A stretch of 64,000 nucleotides of DNA, taken from positions 3,906,001 to 3,970,000 of the forward strand of contig JAHYIO010000001.1 of NCBI GenBank assembly GCA_020543525.1, read 5' to 3'. Shown in pieces: positions 1-13,200 of the stretch. Origin of the DNA: Coriolopsis trogii (Eukaryota > Basidiomycota > Agaricomycetes > Polyporales > Polyporaceae). The notes below the pieces were generated by a model that saw only the letters and a list, made by a program, of their open reading frames with translations, was not told the origin of the DNA and searched no databases. Position 1 is the first letter of the stretch. Each line of letters begins with the position of its first letter. Both the position numbers and the translations under genes were made by a program.

Positions 1-526
1 GCCGCGTCGCTTAGGACTAAACGACGGCGCGTTCACAGCACAAGATGCGAGGCGGTCGTTTGCGCGCCATCCCCTGATACGCCGACTATCTAATCTTATC
101 TGCGCTTGCTTGACCTTGATTAGATCTTTTCGCCACTGACCTCACTCTGACCAAACTTAAATTCGTCCTGACTTATGACGAGTGGCAAGCTCGACATAGT
201 CGGGCAATTCCAGAGCTATTCTTGCGGTTTGAAGCTGCTCATGGGCGCGGGAAACATATGGGACTCAGGCTATGATTGATTGATCGATGCGAACAACACT
301 GACAAAATGGTACAGTACAGTAGGGTTTAATCTTATATAGGCTCGTCATGAACCAATACGATACTGATAATGCAATTATACGGTCAATTGGATTCGAAGG
401 AGTGGGGGCGCGCTGTACTGCACTGTACGTTGGCTTTGGATTGAAATAAATATGCAATGTGTTAGAGGATGTCATGACTCATGAGAGGATTTATCAGCGT
501 GAAAAAGGAAGACACGCAGAGGTCAA
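1..526. other. Left-edge region, no gene seen
   Basis: AT-richer than the neighbouring exons, with only short open frames lacking recognisable domains. It probably holds the 3' flank of the gene at 527-2018 and sequence belonging to a gene outside the window. Confidence 0.5.
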
Positions 527-2018
527 TTATGAAGCTTTTCGTACACCTGCGTCGACGCTGCCGCTGCCATGACGCCTGTGGGAGTGATCAGTCAGGCGAA
601 CTCTCCGTCGAACGAGCGAAGGGGCGTACCGATGGTGTCCGAACTTGAATTTCGAGAAGCTCTCCTTCCGCTCCAATATCTCCCCAACCTTCTCCCCCGA
701 CCGCCGACGCTGCCCCGGGAAATCCGTCGAGTCGACTGAACGCGCCCGGTCAGGGGGATGAGGACGGCCAGGTAAGTGCCAAGACCAACGCTGGCGTCTT
801 CCACCACCAGGACTGCGCGGAGCTGCCTCCGTGTCCGTCGGCTCCTCCGTGAGCACCGGAAGAGCGACGCCCATCGCCTCACGCCCTCGCGGCGATGAAG
901 GAGGGGATGCAAACCGTACACGCTCATAGCCACCGCTCTCGCCAGCAGGCTTAACGCCGTGGCGTTCGTTGACGACCTCCTTTAAATACGTGCCGGCTTC
1001 GGGAGACATCGGAGTGGGGAAGAAGTAGGGTGCTTGGTAGGGGTCAGTCCGGCGCACCGGCTTGGACGGCTTGGACGCTAGCGGGAGGCTTTGAGAGCGC
1101 AGTAGGCAATGTTCTCGGCGCACTGGTGTCCGGTCAGTAACGGTACGTACAATGGAGGTATTCCTTGAACTTACGTTGCGCGTGCCGTGCTTGAATTTTC
1201 CGCAATACGCCTCGGCTGTGAGCAGCAGTCTGTTCGTCCGAAGAAATGGACGGTTCCGTCGGTTCGGTGGATGCATTCGAGGATGTCTCGACGACGTCCG
1301 GAGGACTGACTCGCATGGCCGGTACCGATTGTGCCTCGTGGATAACTGGTCGTTCGGGACTATCGCGTTTTTCAACATCCGCGGCTGCCCAGATGGGGGG
1401 AAAATCCTGCGCCTTGATAGGAGAGCCGGCTAGTCGTAAATGTCTCGAAGAGACTGCACGTTTGACTTTAGCGCATGGTCGCTTGGCTGTCGAAGGCGAA
1501 GAAGGCGAAGGCGGAGAGGACAGTAGTTGACTTGTGCTTGCAATAGGTGTGAGGGGCTCGCTTGCGATAGGTGCGAGGGGCTCGCTCGCGGGAACAGAGG
1601 GCTTTGTGGACGAACGACGAGCTGGTGGTTTGGGCCGCGAAGCCGCCCGAACGGCCCGGTCTCGAGGAGTCAGAGTGGTTGGGGGAGAATTGTGAACCAC
1701 CAGACCAGACGTGACTTTCTTGCGAGTTTGCAGGCCCCACAGCGCCCTAAGATGTGCAACAACGCTCTGGAATAATGTGTAAGCCGCTTTCGCGTGATGA
1801 GGAGTAAGTAAACCCACAATGATGATCCCAGCAAGAGCGAGGACAGCGCCCGCAGCGGCGACAAAGATAAATCGAACGACAGACCGAAATACGTCAAGCA
1901 TAGACGCCAATGGACAGTTCGCAGGCTTCAGCCAGATGCTAATGCAGCCGCTGTGGGCCACAACGAAAACGATAGGTCTCGCAGTTCTGATTAGGGTGGC
2001 GGTATATGTCGTGTTCAT
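527..2018 (-). CDS. Hypothetical membrane-anchored protein
   Basis: I do not recognise the family. Two exons fit: 2018-1175 and 1122-527, joined across a 52-nt intron with a GTAAGT donor, a CTGAC branch site and a CAG acceptor (479 aa). The ATG at 2018 is preferred because the frame extends upstream only to a TTG codon. The N-terminus has one clear hydrophobic segment (about residues 45-68, rich in Val, Ala, Ile and Leu) and a weaker one before it. The rest is a Ser/Pro/Arg-rich, probably disordered tail with a short tandem peptide repeat (SEPLAPIA/SEPLTPIA) encoded by a 24-bp DNA repeat near 1541-1590. The C-terminal 100 residues are compositionally biased, so a further intron there is possible. 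Inference: an endomembrane or plasma-membrane protein with a long soluble tail. Confidence 0.55.
1541..1590 (-). repeat. Imperfect 24-bp tandem repeat inside coding sequence
   Basis: Two adjacent copies of a unit reading AGGTGCGAGGGGCTCGCT, with few changes, encode a repeated Ser-Glu-Pro-Leu-x-Pro-Ile-Ala peptide in the disordered tail of the gene at 527-2018. Confidence 0.7.
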
Positions 2019-3757
2019 GGCAGTAGTGAGCTTGCCATTCAAGACCCGAGAGAACAGCTCCAACCCAGCGAAGATGAAACTTGACCCAATACCAGAGAAG
2101 TGCGGAGGGAGACGAGGAAAAGGCGTGGTACGACTTCAGATAGGAAGTTTGCTGAAGTTATGTGCGTTCGGGTAGGGTCGGAGATGGCAAGCCTTTATGA
2201 ACCGAGGCTGTACGCTGGATGACTCGGCTGAGGACGAGGAGCAGGAAGCGAGGGCGTCGGACAACTGAGGGTTTATCAGGTGCGTTTTTGTGCGGCGCAA
2301 GGGGACGCGTTGTGGGCGTGCCGGAAGTGATCTGGGCATCGTAAGCTGCAAGGCCGAGACGCCTGCCCGACAGCATGTACTGGTGTCAGCATTTCATCTT
2401 TCCGGTGGCGTTCGCAGCGATGCAAACCCAAAGAAGGCCTACCGGCGATTAATAACCAGATAAAAGGGGCTGGTCGGTCAGGAGAGAGTGTGTTTGGATT
2501 CCGCCCACTGGGATCCGGATTGGTGCATCTTGCCTTGTAGCCCGGTGTATATGAGTGCGGTATCGCTACATAAGTTGTAGCGCGATCGAGAGTCCTCGGA
2601 CACAAACCCTAATCTCGAGAGTCTCCGACACAGCCGCCCTGATCTGCCGTCGACCAATCGAGGAGCCCTGTGTTTGTCAGCCGGATGACACAAGAAGGCC
2701 CGTCTGCCATAACGCACGTACGCAAGAGCGAATTTGTGCGAATCTGTGAATCTGTACTAGCAACACACCTCGGCGAGTCCTCAGTCGTTCACATCTAATG
2801 TTAAGCCCGACGACCAAAGCACTGGAAGAGGGTTACTTGACACTAAGGGTGTCCTCAAGCAGCATATTTCCTGTGGACTGACTGTCAGTCCCTCCGCACG
2901 CGTCGCACTTTACTCAGCTAGATGCACTCCGTTCGTGGGCAGCGGGGAGACACATGTGAATTCAACTTCCTCGAGTAGCCGGCCAACGGTCGAGACTCGA
3001 GAGCGTGCTATGCAACGATGGCTGACGTTCGAGCTGGTCTTAGAGATAACCCTGAGGTAACCGTGCCGCGGCGGGAGTGACGGGGAAGGGGGAAATCGAA
3101 GATAGAGCGAGTGTTCTTTCTGCGTCGAGTTGCATGGACTTACAGTGGTGGTCTAGCTCAGCCACAAGCGCCTTGCGAACGTACTTCTTCAGTCTTCTTG
3201 ACGGCGGACAAGTGGGCAATGATTGAGGTACGTGATATATTTACTGACCGACTGACAGATGACCTGCATGCAATCCTCGAGGCTGGCGATAGGAAATTTG
3301 GGTATACGAGAGCAAACGGGTAGATAAGGAGTCTACTTTGGCAGAAAGCGGTGGATATTGAATATGCCATTGCCAACGGCCCACGACTGGCGGACATGGA
3401 GACGGTGCCAAGACGACTGGAACGGCTGGGAATGGGTCGGACTGGGTGTATGCGCACAGAGCGTGCACGGGCTTGGCTATGGGGTGAGCTGTGAGGGAAA
3501 GCAAGCTCGGAGAACGCGTACGGAGGGGCACAGCCTAGAGAAGCGCGTGGGAAAGCGGGCGAGCGTCGAGAGCAACTGCTGCGTACTGCAACTGTCACAA
3601 TCGTCATCTCGCAAGGCAAGCGACCGTCGTCCAACCCATCCTTCTTCCCTCCGCAAGCCCTTCTCCACATCCGCCTCCTCTGGGCGACCGTCCCTCTCCG
3701 TCCACCACCACCTCTCCTTCTCTCAACTCGTCTTCCATACCATCGTCTCGCACAAAA
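2019..3757. other. 1.7-kb intergenic region between divergent genes
   Basis: Separates the divergent starts at 2018 and 3758. Open frames here overlap in several frames, lack splice-consistent extension and show no domain, so I call none. The stretch just upstream of 3758 is pyrimidine-rich (TTCTTCC, CTCCGC and CTCTCC blocks), typical of fungal 5' leaders. Confidence 0.5.
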
Positions 3758-5048
3758 ATGCCTCCACGCGGGAGCGAAGGCTACGACTTCACGCCGATCC
3801 TCACCCACTACCTCTTTCTCTTCACGACCATCCTCGCTGTAGTGAGTCTCGCTTTCTCCCCGTCTTTATCGCTCAGCCATGACACACAAACTCGCTTGTG
3901 CAGATTGGATGGTTTGTAGCATTCATTGGTCAGGCCGTAGCGACCGCTCAACGTGAGTCTCCTAATTCGTTCATCAATGTTCGTCTCATCATCCTATGAT
4001 CCTTTATTCAACTCCTCTAGTCGGTAACGGGTTCGTCGGTGTACTATGGTTCGCTATATTCGTCCAGCTCTTCCTCATCCTCGGCGTCCTCCACACCCTC
4101 GCGACTGACTCAATCGCCATGCACCGTTTCCAAATCGCAACCTTTGGCTCCATCGCGATTGTCTTCGCCGTTCTCGGGGTCAACCAGGGCATCTTCACCG
4201 GGTTTGCATCCCTCGACGCCATGGCGGCAGGCTGGCTCATTCTCGCCATGGTCGACATCCTCTGGGTGCTCTACTTCACGTCTGAGGAAGACTCGCTCAT
4301 GCTCCACGTCTTCAACTCCCTCGGCACGGGCGGACTCACCCCGCCTTCTCGCCGCCGTCGCGGCACGCGTTCGGGATCTATCATGAACATGGGAGGCGGC
4401 AACGGCTACACGAACGCGTACTCGCAGGGCGGCATCGGTCCCATGTACGACTCCAAGATGGGCGGGAGCATGACTGGCCCCATCGGCGGTGGACCAGGCA
4501 GCTTCAGGGCGGGCAGTGTGGAGGGTGCGCCGCGCAGTCTGGGGGGTGCCGGCAGCGTCAACAACATGGGTTCTGCCGCTGGCCCTGGTTCAATAGGCGG
4601 CGGAGAGGGTAGCATCGGGCCTGCCTCACCTCTCATGGGCGCAGGCGCAGCAGGCATCGGCGCTGGTGGAGGAGGTTTGGCTCCGAGCACTCCTGGGTCT
4701 GCAGGACCAGACACGGCAGGTCCCGGAGACGGCCATCAATACAGAGCCAAGGCACTATACAACTGTGAGTCCTGGGTCCACCCACTAACGCCGCGGAGGA
4801 CTCTCACGCTCATTCAAATTCGCACTCGTCTGCAGACACCGCGTCGCCTGACGACCCCAACGAGATCTCGTTCGCGAAAGGCGAAATCCTCGAGATCCTC
4901 GACAAGAACGGAAAATGGTGGCAGGCGAAGAAACAGGATGGGACAGTCGGAAGTGAGCCTTGGTCCATGTCCATCGCCGGCACAGACAACTGACGCGTTC
5001 CTTTTTCTTCGCACAGTCGCACCATCGAATTACCTGCAGATCGTCTGA
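3758..5048 (+). CDS. SHO1: SHO1-type osmosensor, four TM helices plus SH3 domain
   Basis: Five exons (3758-3841, 3904-3952, 4021-4764, 4836-4952, 5017-5048) give exactly 341 aa. Four hydrophobic helices lie between about residues 14 and 126 with short loops, as in Sho1. A Gly/Ser/Met-rich linker follows, then a C-terminal SH3 domain (about 284-341) beginning ALYNY and ending APSNYL, both classic SH3 motifs. Two introns interrupt the SH3 domain, and the frame is restored at each. Established role of the family: plasma-membrane scaffold of the HOG pathway, where the SH3 domain binds the Pro-rich site of the MAPKK Pbs2. The linker is unusually Gly-rich (runs of GGAGS, GPGS and GAGA type). Convergent with the RING gene at 5782. 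The identification is firm; signalling details in this species are inferred. Confidence 0.95.
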
Positions 5049-5781
5049 AGCAAACTCCATCCTCCAACTGCTTTCACGCTATCTCCTGCGTAATATCATG
5101 AACGCTGACGACGCTCCTCATCTCGCTGCTGCTCCCTGCATCAACCACTACGTAGTACGTAGGTGCCTACCTATCTTTCCGTGCGCTGCCGCTGTTGTCG
5201 TAACTCTATTTACCTTGTGCTTCATTGGTTTTTTTCCTTCATCGGACCGCGTCCCCATGCCCTCTGGCCAGTATCCAGGGCGATATCCCTGTGAATACGA
5301 GCTCCATCCTAATAGCTCGGATACAATTGTTACCCTCTATACTGTACAGTCGCAATCTAACGATATACCACCCGGTATTGTCGGTGCGTCGCTTTACGCG
5401 CGCGAACATGCAGTAAGCTCAGCATATATCAGTACGTTCTGTCTGCCGACTTTGGAACATAGTATGTGTGTTTGCTTGTGATATACTGTTGCTACAGGTA
5501 GTGTCGTGGTCCAGTGTTACGATATCATGTACATGCGTGTGCCATGAGAACCGAATCGAGGAAAAAAATAGACGAATCAGCATGGAAGTCCCCCATCCCA
5601 TCCACACCTGCCACATCCATCCATCCATCCACCATCTATCCGACCACCTCGACCGCCCACCTGTCCACCCAAACCTCTGCCTCGGGCTGCCCAACACGTA
5701 TAGGAGGAGCACACATGACCGCAAGAGCTGACTTTAACGTCGGCGGCTGATTGACTCAACAACAGTTAGCACCCCGCACAA

Positions 5782-7910
5782 TCACCGTGCGCGACGCCCA
5801 CCGCCACCCCCGAGGACGACGAGCCGGTTGTTGTTCCGCTTCTTGCCTGCTCCCTTCGCGCTCCGCTGCTCGAGCTCGTGGAAGGCCATATCGAGCTCCC
5901 ACTCGTCTTCCGCACGCTCTCGGCTCCGCACTACCTGGGCAGCCGCCGGGGCGCGCCCCAGCGACCGGCCCTGTGCGGCCGTAGCTGCAGACGCGAAGCT
6001 CCGCGCACCCCACGCGCCCGACGGCACTGGGGTCGATGCATCCTGCTCGGGGTCGCTCGTGGCCGCGGGGGCACCCACAGGAGAGTCGTCTCGCACGCCC
6101 CTTCCCCCATCCCGCACGAGGTCGAGGGGGATAGACACGGGCGGGGCGGGGGAGTACCCGAACTCGTCCCATGTCTGCGCGAGCTTCTCCTTCTCGCGCT
6201 CCTCGGCGCGCGCACGAGCCCGGTCGTCCTTCCTGCCCTTCTCCTTGCGCCGCGTCCGACGGAGCTTGAGCGCGCCCTCGAACGGGCGGAGGCCGTCTGG
6301 GCCGACGACGTCCGAGAGGTCAGCCTCGACGAAGACGACGTCGGCGCCTTCGGGGAGGTGCGCGAGGTACTTGCAGCGTTTGCGGAGATCGTCGTTGACG
6401 GTGCTTTCCGTGCGCGACTCTACGCGGATCGTGATCTCGTCGGGGAACGAGGAATAGCTGTGGAAGTGCGCGAGGAGGATCTTGATGTCAAGAGGGTGGA
6501 GGAAGATCGGCTGTCCACTCGCGGCTTGGTAATAATAATACGTCGAAGTCGAAGGGGGAGGAGGATTCAGGTTCCTCCGCTGTCGCTGCCCACGTCCCGA
6601 GGTAGGTGTGAGTGCTGATTCACTCGCCGGAGGCGCAGTGAGCGCAGGGCTTTGTGCAGCCAGGAAAGCTTGTGGGATCTCTTCAGGAGGCACAGGAGGC
6701 TGCTGAAACTCTTCTCTGCGGTGGCGATCCCGCACGGCCCGATCGTTCAGTCGCTGAGCGACATGACGCGATGTTTCAATAGCTTCTCGGAGGTGCGGGT
6801 TGTCCAACGCGGAAGCCTTCTCGATTTGGTGTCGTACCTTAGCATCAGCGGCGTCAATGAACACAGTCGCAAGATCGTCGCCCATGCCGCTCAGTAATCT
6901 CCGTTCGGTAGCCAAGTCGTCGAGATCCTTCGTGAGGTCTTGTATCAACTCCGATGGCGTGGCAAGCATGAACTTAGCAAAAGAGAGGACGTCAGGCAGG
7001 AAGTGGAACGGTGCCTGGTGAGGTGGTAGAAGATCCGAGGGCCAGGTGGACGACCGAGGTAAGGCAAGTGTCGTAATCTGAGGCCGCTGAATGAGGCGCA
7101 TGCGTAATTGTGACCCAGGAGAGGATAATTCGTGATCTAATGAGACTGATGACGAAGACCCTTCCATGAGACTGTCATCGATCTCTGCGGAGGAGACGAC
7201 GTCCAACCACTTGACAGCTTTTAGTTGTCGCTCAGTGACTGAGTCGTGACATATAGGGCATTTGACCCATTTAGGCTGGTCAGACGTGCTGATGAGGTGC
7301 AGTATGCACGGATAGCAGTAAACCTTAGTGGCAAGGGACATGAGTACAATAGAAGGATGTCTTCACAGGAACTTACATGACCGCATTTAGTCATCCTGGG
7401 TGCCGTAGGAGGGGAGAGACATATGGGACAACTAAGGATGTTGTCCTCAAATGCAGCTTGCTCTCTGAATGTCGATGCTAGCTTGTCTCCTCTTGGCACG
7501 ATGACCTGGAGGATGTCCTGCCATTCAAAGTAACTGTTAAGGCATCAGCTCTGTGGCGATAGACACGATAAGGTATGGCGCAAGCTCACATGTCGGGATC
7601 CGCGAAGTGTACGGTATAGTCACCGCTCGGATTCATAACGAAGCGATATTGCGCATTTACGAACCCTACGTGGAGTGAGGGGGGTGTCGATAGGACGATC
7701 TTAGGTGAGCATATACTTACGCTCCTTGTTCCAGAACCCATGATGGTTTCCAGTCCTCCTGGCGCGACGGGGGATGCTTGTGAGATTACGAGGCTGTCTA
7801 GGAGGTAGTGTAAAGTTGAGGAGATGATTCAAGGATTGGGCAGGGGCCTTCGAGGAACGCTTGCTTTGGTTCGGAGTCGTGGAGATGGGGTTTGTCGCAG
7901 GAGTGGTCAT
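5782..7910 (-). CDS. RING-finger protein of the RNF10/Mag2 family
   Basis: Four exons (7910-7721, 7665-7590, 7533-7377, 7323-5782) sum to 654 aa. The N-terminal part carries the family signature in which a YRFVMNP segment is followed by HFADPD and an EWQDILQVIV segment. A C3HC4 RING follows (about residues 158-205): CPIC, then CGHVYCYPC, then CPIC, split by an intron directly after the His of CGH. A long charged and Pro-rich C-terminal half has a conserved-looking block around the segment beginning PIFLHPLDIKILLAHF. RNF10 and yeast Mag2 are ubiquitin ligases; RNF10 ubiquitinates small-subunit ribosomal proteins during quality control. The exact substrate here is inference. The first exon is basic and Pro/Ser-rich. 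Divergent from the splicing-factor gene at 8198, with a 287-bp shared upstream region. Confidence 0.88.
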
Positions 7911-8197
7911 GGCGAGACAGAGACGAGACAGCTAAGTCCTCCCAGTCGTAATACAGCAGTTAGATTATAGTAGAACACAAGAAAGGGAGGCGAGAGGGCT
8001 GAGCGAGGATAGAGCGAGGCTTCCCTGGGTGTGGGGGAAGCTTGAGGACGTTGTGAGCAGGCTCGGTGCGCTCACCCATGACTCTATAGCTAGCGCACGT
8101 GCATTCGCTCCCGACAGGTCCGTCCCCACCGGGCGCTCGTCTACTACGGCGCCGGCCACCACTGTGCTACCACCAAGTTCACTATTCGTTGCCCATC
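7911..8197. promoter_or_regulatory. Shared divergent promoter region, RING gene / WBP11-like gene
   Basis: The 287 bp between two divergent start codons must hold the core promoters and 5' leaders of both genes. I see no clear TATA box on either strand. Pyrimidine-rich tracts precede both starts. Confidence 0.55.
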
Positions 8198-9975
8198 ATG
8201 GCGAAGGGCAAGTCCGCAAATCCGATGGATGCCTATAGTGAGTATGGCTTATGTGCTACATTGACTCTTACTCATGCTCTACAGGAAAGGCGCAGCGGAA
8301 GAAGGAACTCAAGAAGGCAAGGTTACAACCATGTGGACCCCTCTTGTGCTAATCATGCTCATTATAGTAGAACAAGACGGAACGTGCGAAGGCGCGAGAC
8401 TTCGCGCTGGTGAAGAAGGATACTCGAGGTGAGTTGTTCAACATGTGCTCGACGCTCGTTGTATGACAATGCGCCGCAAGACCTCGAGGATGAAATCGCG
8501 AAACTCGAGTCTACGTCTGAACCATCAGCCTCCGACAAGAGTCGTCTAGCAGAGCTCAAGTCAGAGCTGGAGAAGATCAACAAAAAGAAAGAGGAGTATG
8601 TTCAAGAACACCCCGAACACCGTAGATTGGTCTTCAAGTCGCGCAAGCCTACTGAATCGCGCGAGGACAAGCAAGAGAGCTCCGCACCGAAGAAGAGGAA
8701 TTTGTTCAAGAAGAATGGACTTCCTCGTCATCCGGAGAGGAGTATCTATTATGATCCTGTCATGAATCCCTTTGGTGTACCGCCCCCAGGATTGCCCTAC
8801 GTGGAACGTGGTGCGTACTAACCCACCAATCTGAATACCGTCGCAAAAGACTAAATCACGATTACACCAGCCCTTCTGCCAAACGAAATTGACAGTGATG
8901 CAGAACCCGAGTCTGGTAAGCCTGCATTCTCATGATCAGGTTGAACGCCATGCTAGAATTGCGATCTTATGCGCAGAAGACGAGGACGACATCGTTATGC
9001 CCGAAGGTCCTCCCCCAGAAGAAGAAGAATCTGACGACGATGACGATATTCCCATGCCGGAGGGTCCACCACCACCAAAGCCGGGTGCAGAGCAAGGTAC
9101 GTAGATGTCTCATCCCAAAGCACACGTTCCCTGAATGCATCACAGAACCACCGCTCCCTCCAGGGCCTCCAACTATTGTCTCTGCTCCAGGTGCCGTATT
9201 CTTCCCACCACTTCCTTCATCTGGTGTCCCGCCCCCGCCTCCCGGTGTGACAAGTGTACCTCCACCCCCAGGTATACCCGTGATGCCCGTGCCTCCCGGA
9301 ATGGCCATTCCTCCACCCCCACCCCCTGGATATCCTATGTTGGGCTCACCACCGCCGCCCCCACCAGGCTTCCCTTCGTTTCCTGGTTCTGCCTTCCCTC
9401 CCCCTCCTCCGTTTCCCCCCTTCCCGCCTTCCGGGATACAGCCACAAATGCCTGCGCCTCCTCCAGGATTCTACCCCCGCAGAGGACCCAACGCAAGCGC
9501 GATACAAGACCCTCTCTCTTCCATACCTCATCAGACATATCAGGCACATCGAGCGACGAAGGCAACGCATAATCCGTCCTTGCCGCCAAAACCTACCTCT
9601 GGTGGCGTACGCTTGTCCACAGCCGGCTCACCTCCCGCTCCGGCTCCGTCTGCCGTGATCTCAGCCGAACCAGAGTTGCGTGACTTCAAGAAGGAAGCCA
9701 CGGCGTTTGTCCCTTCTGCGCTCAAGCGCAAGAAAGCTGGAGCTGGGTCGAAGGTCAACGCTGCGCCTACGGTGGGGCCTGCGGAAGGCAAGGATGGCGC
9801 AGACGATGCCGCGCCTGCTGCCAGACCAGACCTGCTAAGCACCCTCCAGGACAAGCTTGGCGCACCACCTCCGGCGAAGAAGGCAAAGGTTGAGACGAAG
9901 ACCCCTGCGAAATCGAAAGACGACTACGACAAGTTCCTGGAGGAAATGAGCGACATCTTGGGGCCCAAGACATAA
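8198..9975 (+). CDS. WBP11-like nuclear splicing factor, Pro-rich
   Basis: Seven exons (8198-8237, 8285-8316, 8371-8428, 8481-8810, 8871-8915, 8977-9096, 9146-9975) give 484 aa. The start matches the WBP11 N-terminus: NPMDAYRKAQRKKELKKNK aligns with the family core, in which an NPTD segment leads into KRELKKNKKQR. Then come a Lys/Glu-rich coiled region, repeated acidic D/E-V/P-MPEGPPP motifs, and long polyproline PPPPPG tracts that bind WW domains in the mammalian protein. The C-terminus is basic, with a KRKK-type nuclear signal. WBP11 is a spliceosome-associated nuclear protein. Intron 2 (8317-8370) has a GC donor and a doubled TAG acceptor; the frame requires both. Convergent with the copper ATPase gene. 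Confidence 0.9.
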
Positions 9976-10237
9976 CAGTAGTGTATGTGATTATTTCTGT
10001 ATTTCGCTCGTGTCCATGTATGTTCGAGGTTCAACCTCCAGGTCTCGAGTGTCGGTTCCTGAACCTTGATTTCATGTTTATAGCCGCTAGATGATCACAA
10101 TTGCAACAACGTCCTTGGTTGCATTGGTCGTCACCGTATTCCCGCAACGTTATATACAGTACAAAGATACGAATCTTCGCGAATTGCATATGGAAACAAC
10201 ATGTTAGGGTACGTACGCAATGTCATGACCACCATGT

Positions 10238-13200
10238 CTACCGGGTTTCGGTCGAGGACGAGAAGGTGAGTGGGGGCTCGCGATACAATCGGAGGAGGAG
10301 AGAACTGCAGACCACGGACACAGAACTGTTCAACGTACGGGTCAGACAGATACTCACAGCACAGAGGCCAATGAAAACTCACGAGAGCGCCATGGCCAAA
10401 GAAGCCCACACGGGGGAGAGTCGAGCATGTCCAGCCGGGTACACCACACCAGCCGCGATCGGCAGTGCGATGAGGTTGTACACGGAGGCCCACATCTGGA
10501 AGTTTAATCAATATTCCCTCCCGACGAAGGACCCACGACAGACAGATGCTCACGAAGTTGAATTTGATCCGATTAAAGACAGCTTGGGACAGGTCCGTCA
10601 AGGTGAGCAAGCCGCGGAGATTGGACGACATCAAGATGAACGATGCGCTCGAGATCGCGACGTCGCTCCCGGAGCCTATCGCAATCCCGACATCCGCCGC
10701 GGTCAGTGCGGGAGCGTCGTTGATTCCGTCCCCGACCATTGCGACAATACATCGCTCGTTGAGGCGGCCACGGCCGAGGAGGCGGGACAGCCCGCGCTTG
10801 GGTCTCTTCATGCCGACCTGTTGCAGCCACTGGATTTTCTCCCCCTGCCCATGTGTCAGCGCTCAGTACGTTTCTTCATACATCTCACATGTCTCGCAGA
10901 TCGCTGAGGTACCTTTTCGTGCGGGAGGACATCTGCAATCACATTGGTTTCCGGGATGCCGACCGACTTCGCGACTGCCTTGGCAGTCAGTACGTTGTCG
11001 CCTGAGATCATCCATGTTCCCAACCCTTCCGCCTGAAGCTGCAACAAAACCCCCTTCGCCTCGGGCCTGATGGGATCGGCGATTGCGAAGGCGGCAGCCA
11101 CGACAAATCCAGTTGACGCGCTCTCTCCGTCTTGTGAAACAGCGAGGAGCGCGACGCTCTGACCCTCCGACTTCCACGAGCAGAGAAGCTCCGAGAGCTT
11201 GCCAGCTATCTGCGCCTGATGGTCTTCCATCCACGCCTCATTGCCGATGAGCGCCGTACAGTTGGAGGAGCTGAAGATAGCCTTGAGACCCCGTCCCGGG
11301 ACCTCCTCTACGGAACTTGGTATCTGCGATTTGGCACCGTTGGCCTGGCAGTACCCGCGTATAGCAAGAGCGAGCGGGTGAGAACTCGCGGACTCCATCT
11401 CCCATGCCATGCCGAGAATGTCTTCCCTGGAGAGTCTGATGCTGGGTTCGTGCTCCAGGCAGATCTCCGCGTTCGTCACTTTGGGGTCCCCGCCCTCCGT
11501 CAAAGTGCCAGTCTTGTCGAAAACGACGATGTCGAGTTGCGCCGCCTCTTGGAACGCTTCTCCGCCGCCTCGCACGAGAAGACCGAACTTTGCGGCAACA
11601 CCGGAGCCGACGAGAAGTGCGGTGGGCGCAGCAAGTCCGATGCCGCATGGGCACGCGACCACGAAGACAGCGATAGCAAACTCCAGAGACCAGACCGCTA
11701 AGTGATTTCATGCATGTCAGCGTATACGTTGATGCTGCGGTTGAAAACTGACCATATCCACCGACTTCGGTGTCCAAATAGTCTGGGGGCAGCGTGCCGC
11801 TATAACCAAGCCCGAGCCATACAACCCAGGTGATGATCGCCAGAAGGGTCACGACGGGAACAAAGTACCCGGTCACAATGTCGACCACACGCTCAATGGG
11901 TGCGCGTCGCGACTGCCCTTCCCGAACGACTTTCACGACATGGTCAAGCCTGCGCGTAAATGGTCAGCATCCTCGTGCCCCAAGTGCACGCGCGCTGGTC
12001 CTCAACGTACATCGTCTGTCCACCTATCTCGTCCACCCGAATGTCGACCACGCCTCCCTTGTTGATGGTCCCCAAAAAGACCTTGTCGCCGACGGCCCTC
12101 TTTACGAGCCTCGACTCGCCTGTCAAGGAACTCTCGTCGAAGGCCCCATCGCCCGACACGAGCGTGCCGTCTGCAGGTGGCGTGGCGCCATGCAGGACAC
12201 GCACCACATCGCCGACTTCCAGCAGTTCAACCGAGATCTTCTCCACTGTTTGGCCGGGCTTGGACAACAAGTTCTGGTCTTCGCTCAAAACGTCGCCTTT
12301 CTCGGGATCACTGCTCGTGTTGGTCGACGTCGAGCTCAACGTCGGCATCTGTGAAAGCTCCGAGGCCGGCTCGGACACAACTAGCAATGCGAAGGAAGGT
12401 CGTAACTTCCCCAGGGATGTAATGGCGTCTGAAGCTCTAGCCTTGCTGTACGCTTCAAGATAACGACCTAGAGAAAGGAAAGACGCATGAGCGCGTCAAT
12501 GCGGCAAGTCGGTCTGAGTGCTGCGTACCAGCCAACAGGAACATAGTCAGGAGGACTACAGAGTCGAAGTACGTTGTCGTATCACCCTGCCCCGTAGGCG
12601 ACGGCGGTTGCGCAGCCGCTAACGCCAACAGGGCTATTGACGCAAAATAGGCCACAGACACACCGGTGGAGACCTATTCGGAGCCGAGAGTCAGTACTGG
12701 GTACTAGGTATCGATACAGGACGTACGCAAAACAGCGTACCAGGAGATTCATGCTTCCGAACCGAACAAACCGTTTCCACACGGGCACGCGGCTACCCTT
12801 CTGCCACGCAGCATAGATCTCCTTCAAGCTACGCCGATGGAACATCCCGGCGCTGTAGAACATCACGGGCGTAGCACAGAAGAACAACACCCAGACCGCT
12901 CTTGCTACGTTCCCGGCCCATATTGGTTCCTCGAACCACCTCCGCCTTGGGTTGTTCGAGGGAAGGAGCGTCATGTAGACAATCCCGATGATGAAGGTGG
13001 GGATCGCGGCGACGAGAGTGAAGAGGAAACGAATGAGAAGCCGCTTCTGCTCCTCGCGCTGCATTCGTCGTGTGCGATCTTCCAGGGAGGGAGGGCGATG
13101 AACAATGGCTGTGAAGTGCGTCGACGGAAGTCCTGCGTCCTCAATGCATGCGAAGATAGTGCGGATGGTGCACAAAGGGGATGGCGTATAGGTCACCGTG

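Noticed and set aside
1152..1530. Plus-strand frames of about 93 codons
   Set aside because: Antisense to the exon of the gene at 527-2018 and lacking motifs.
5878..6618. 246-codon plus-strand frame
   Set aside because: Antisense shadow of the GC-rich last exon of the RING gene, whose own frame is supported by the RING motif and splice phases.
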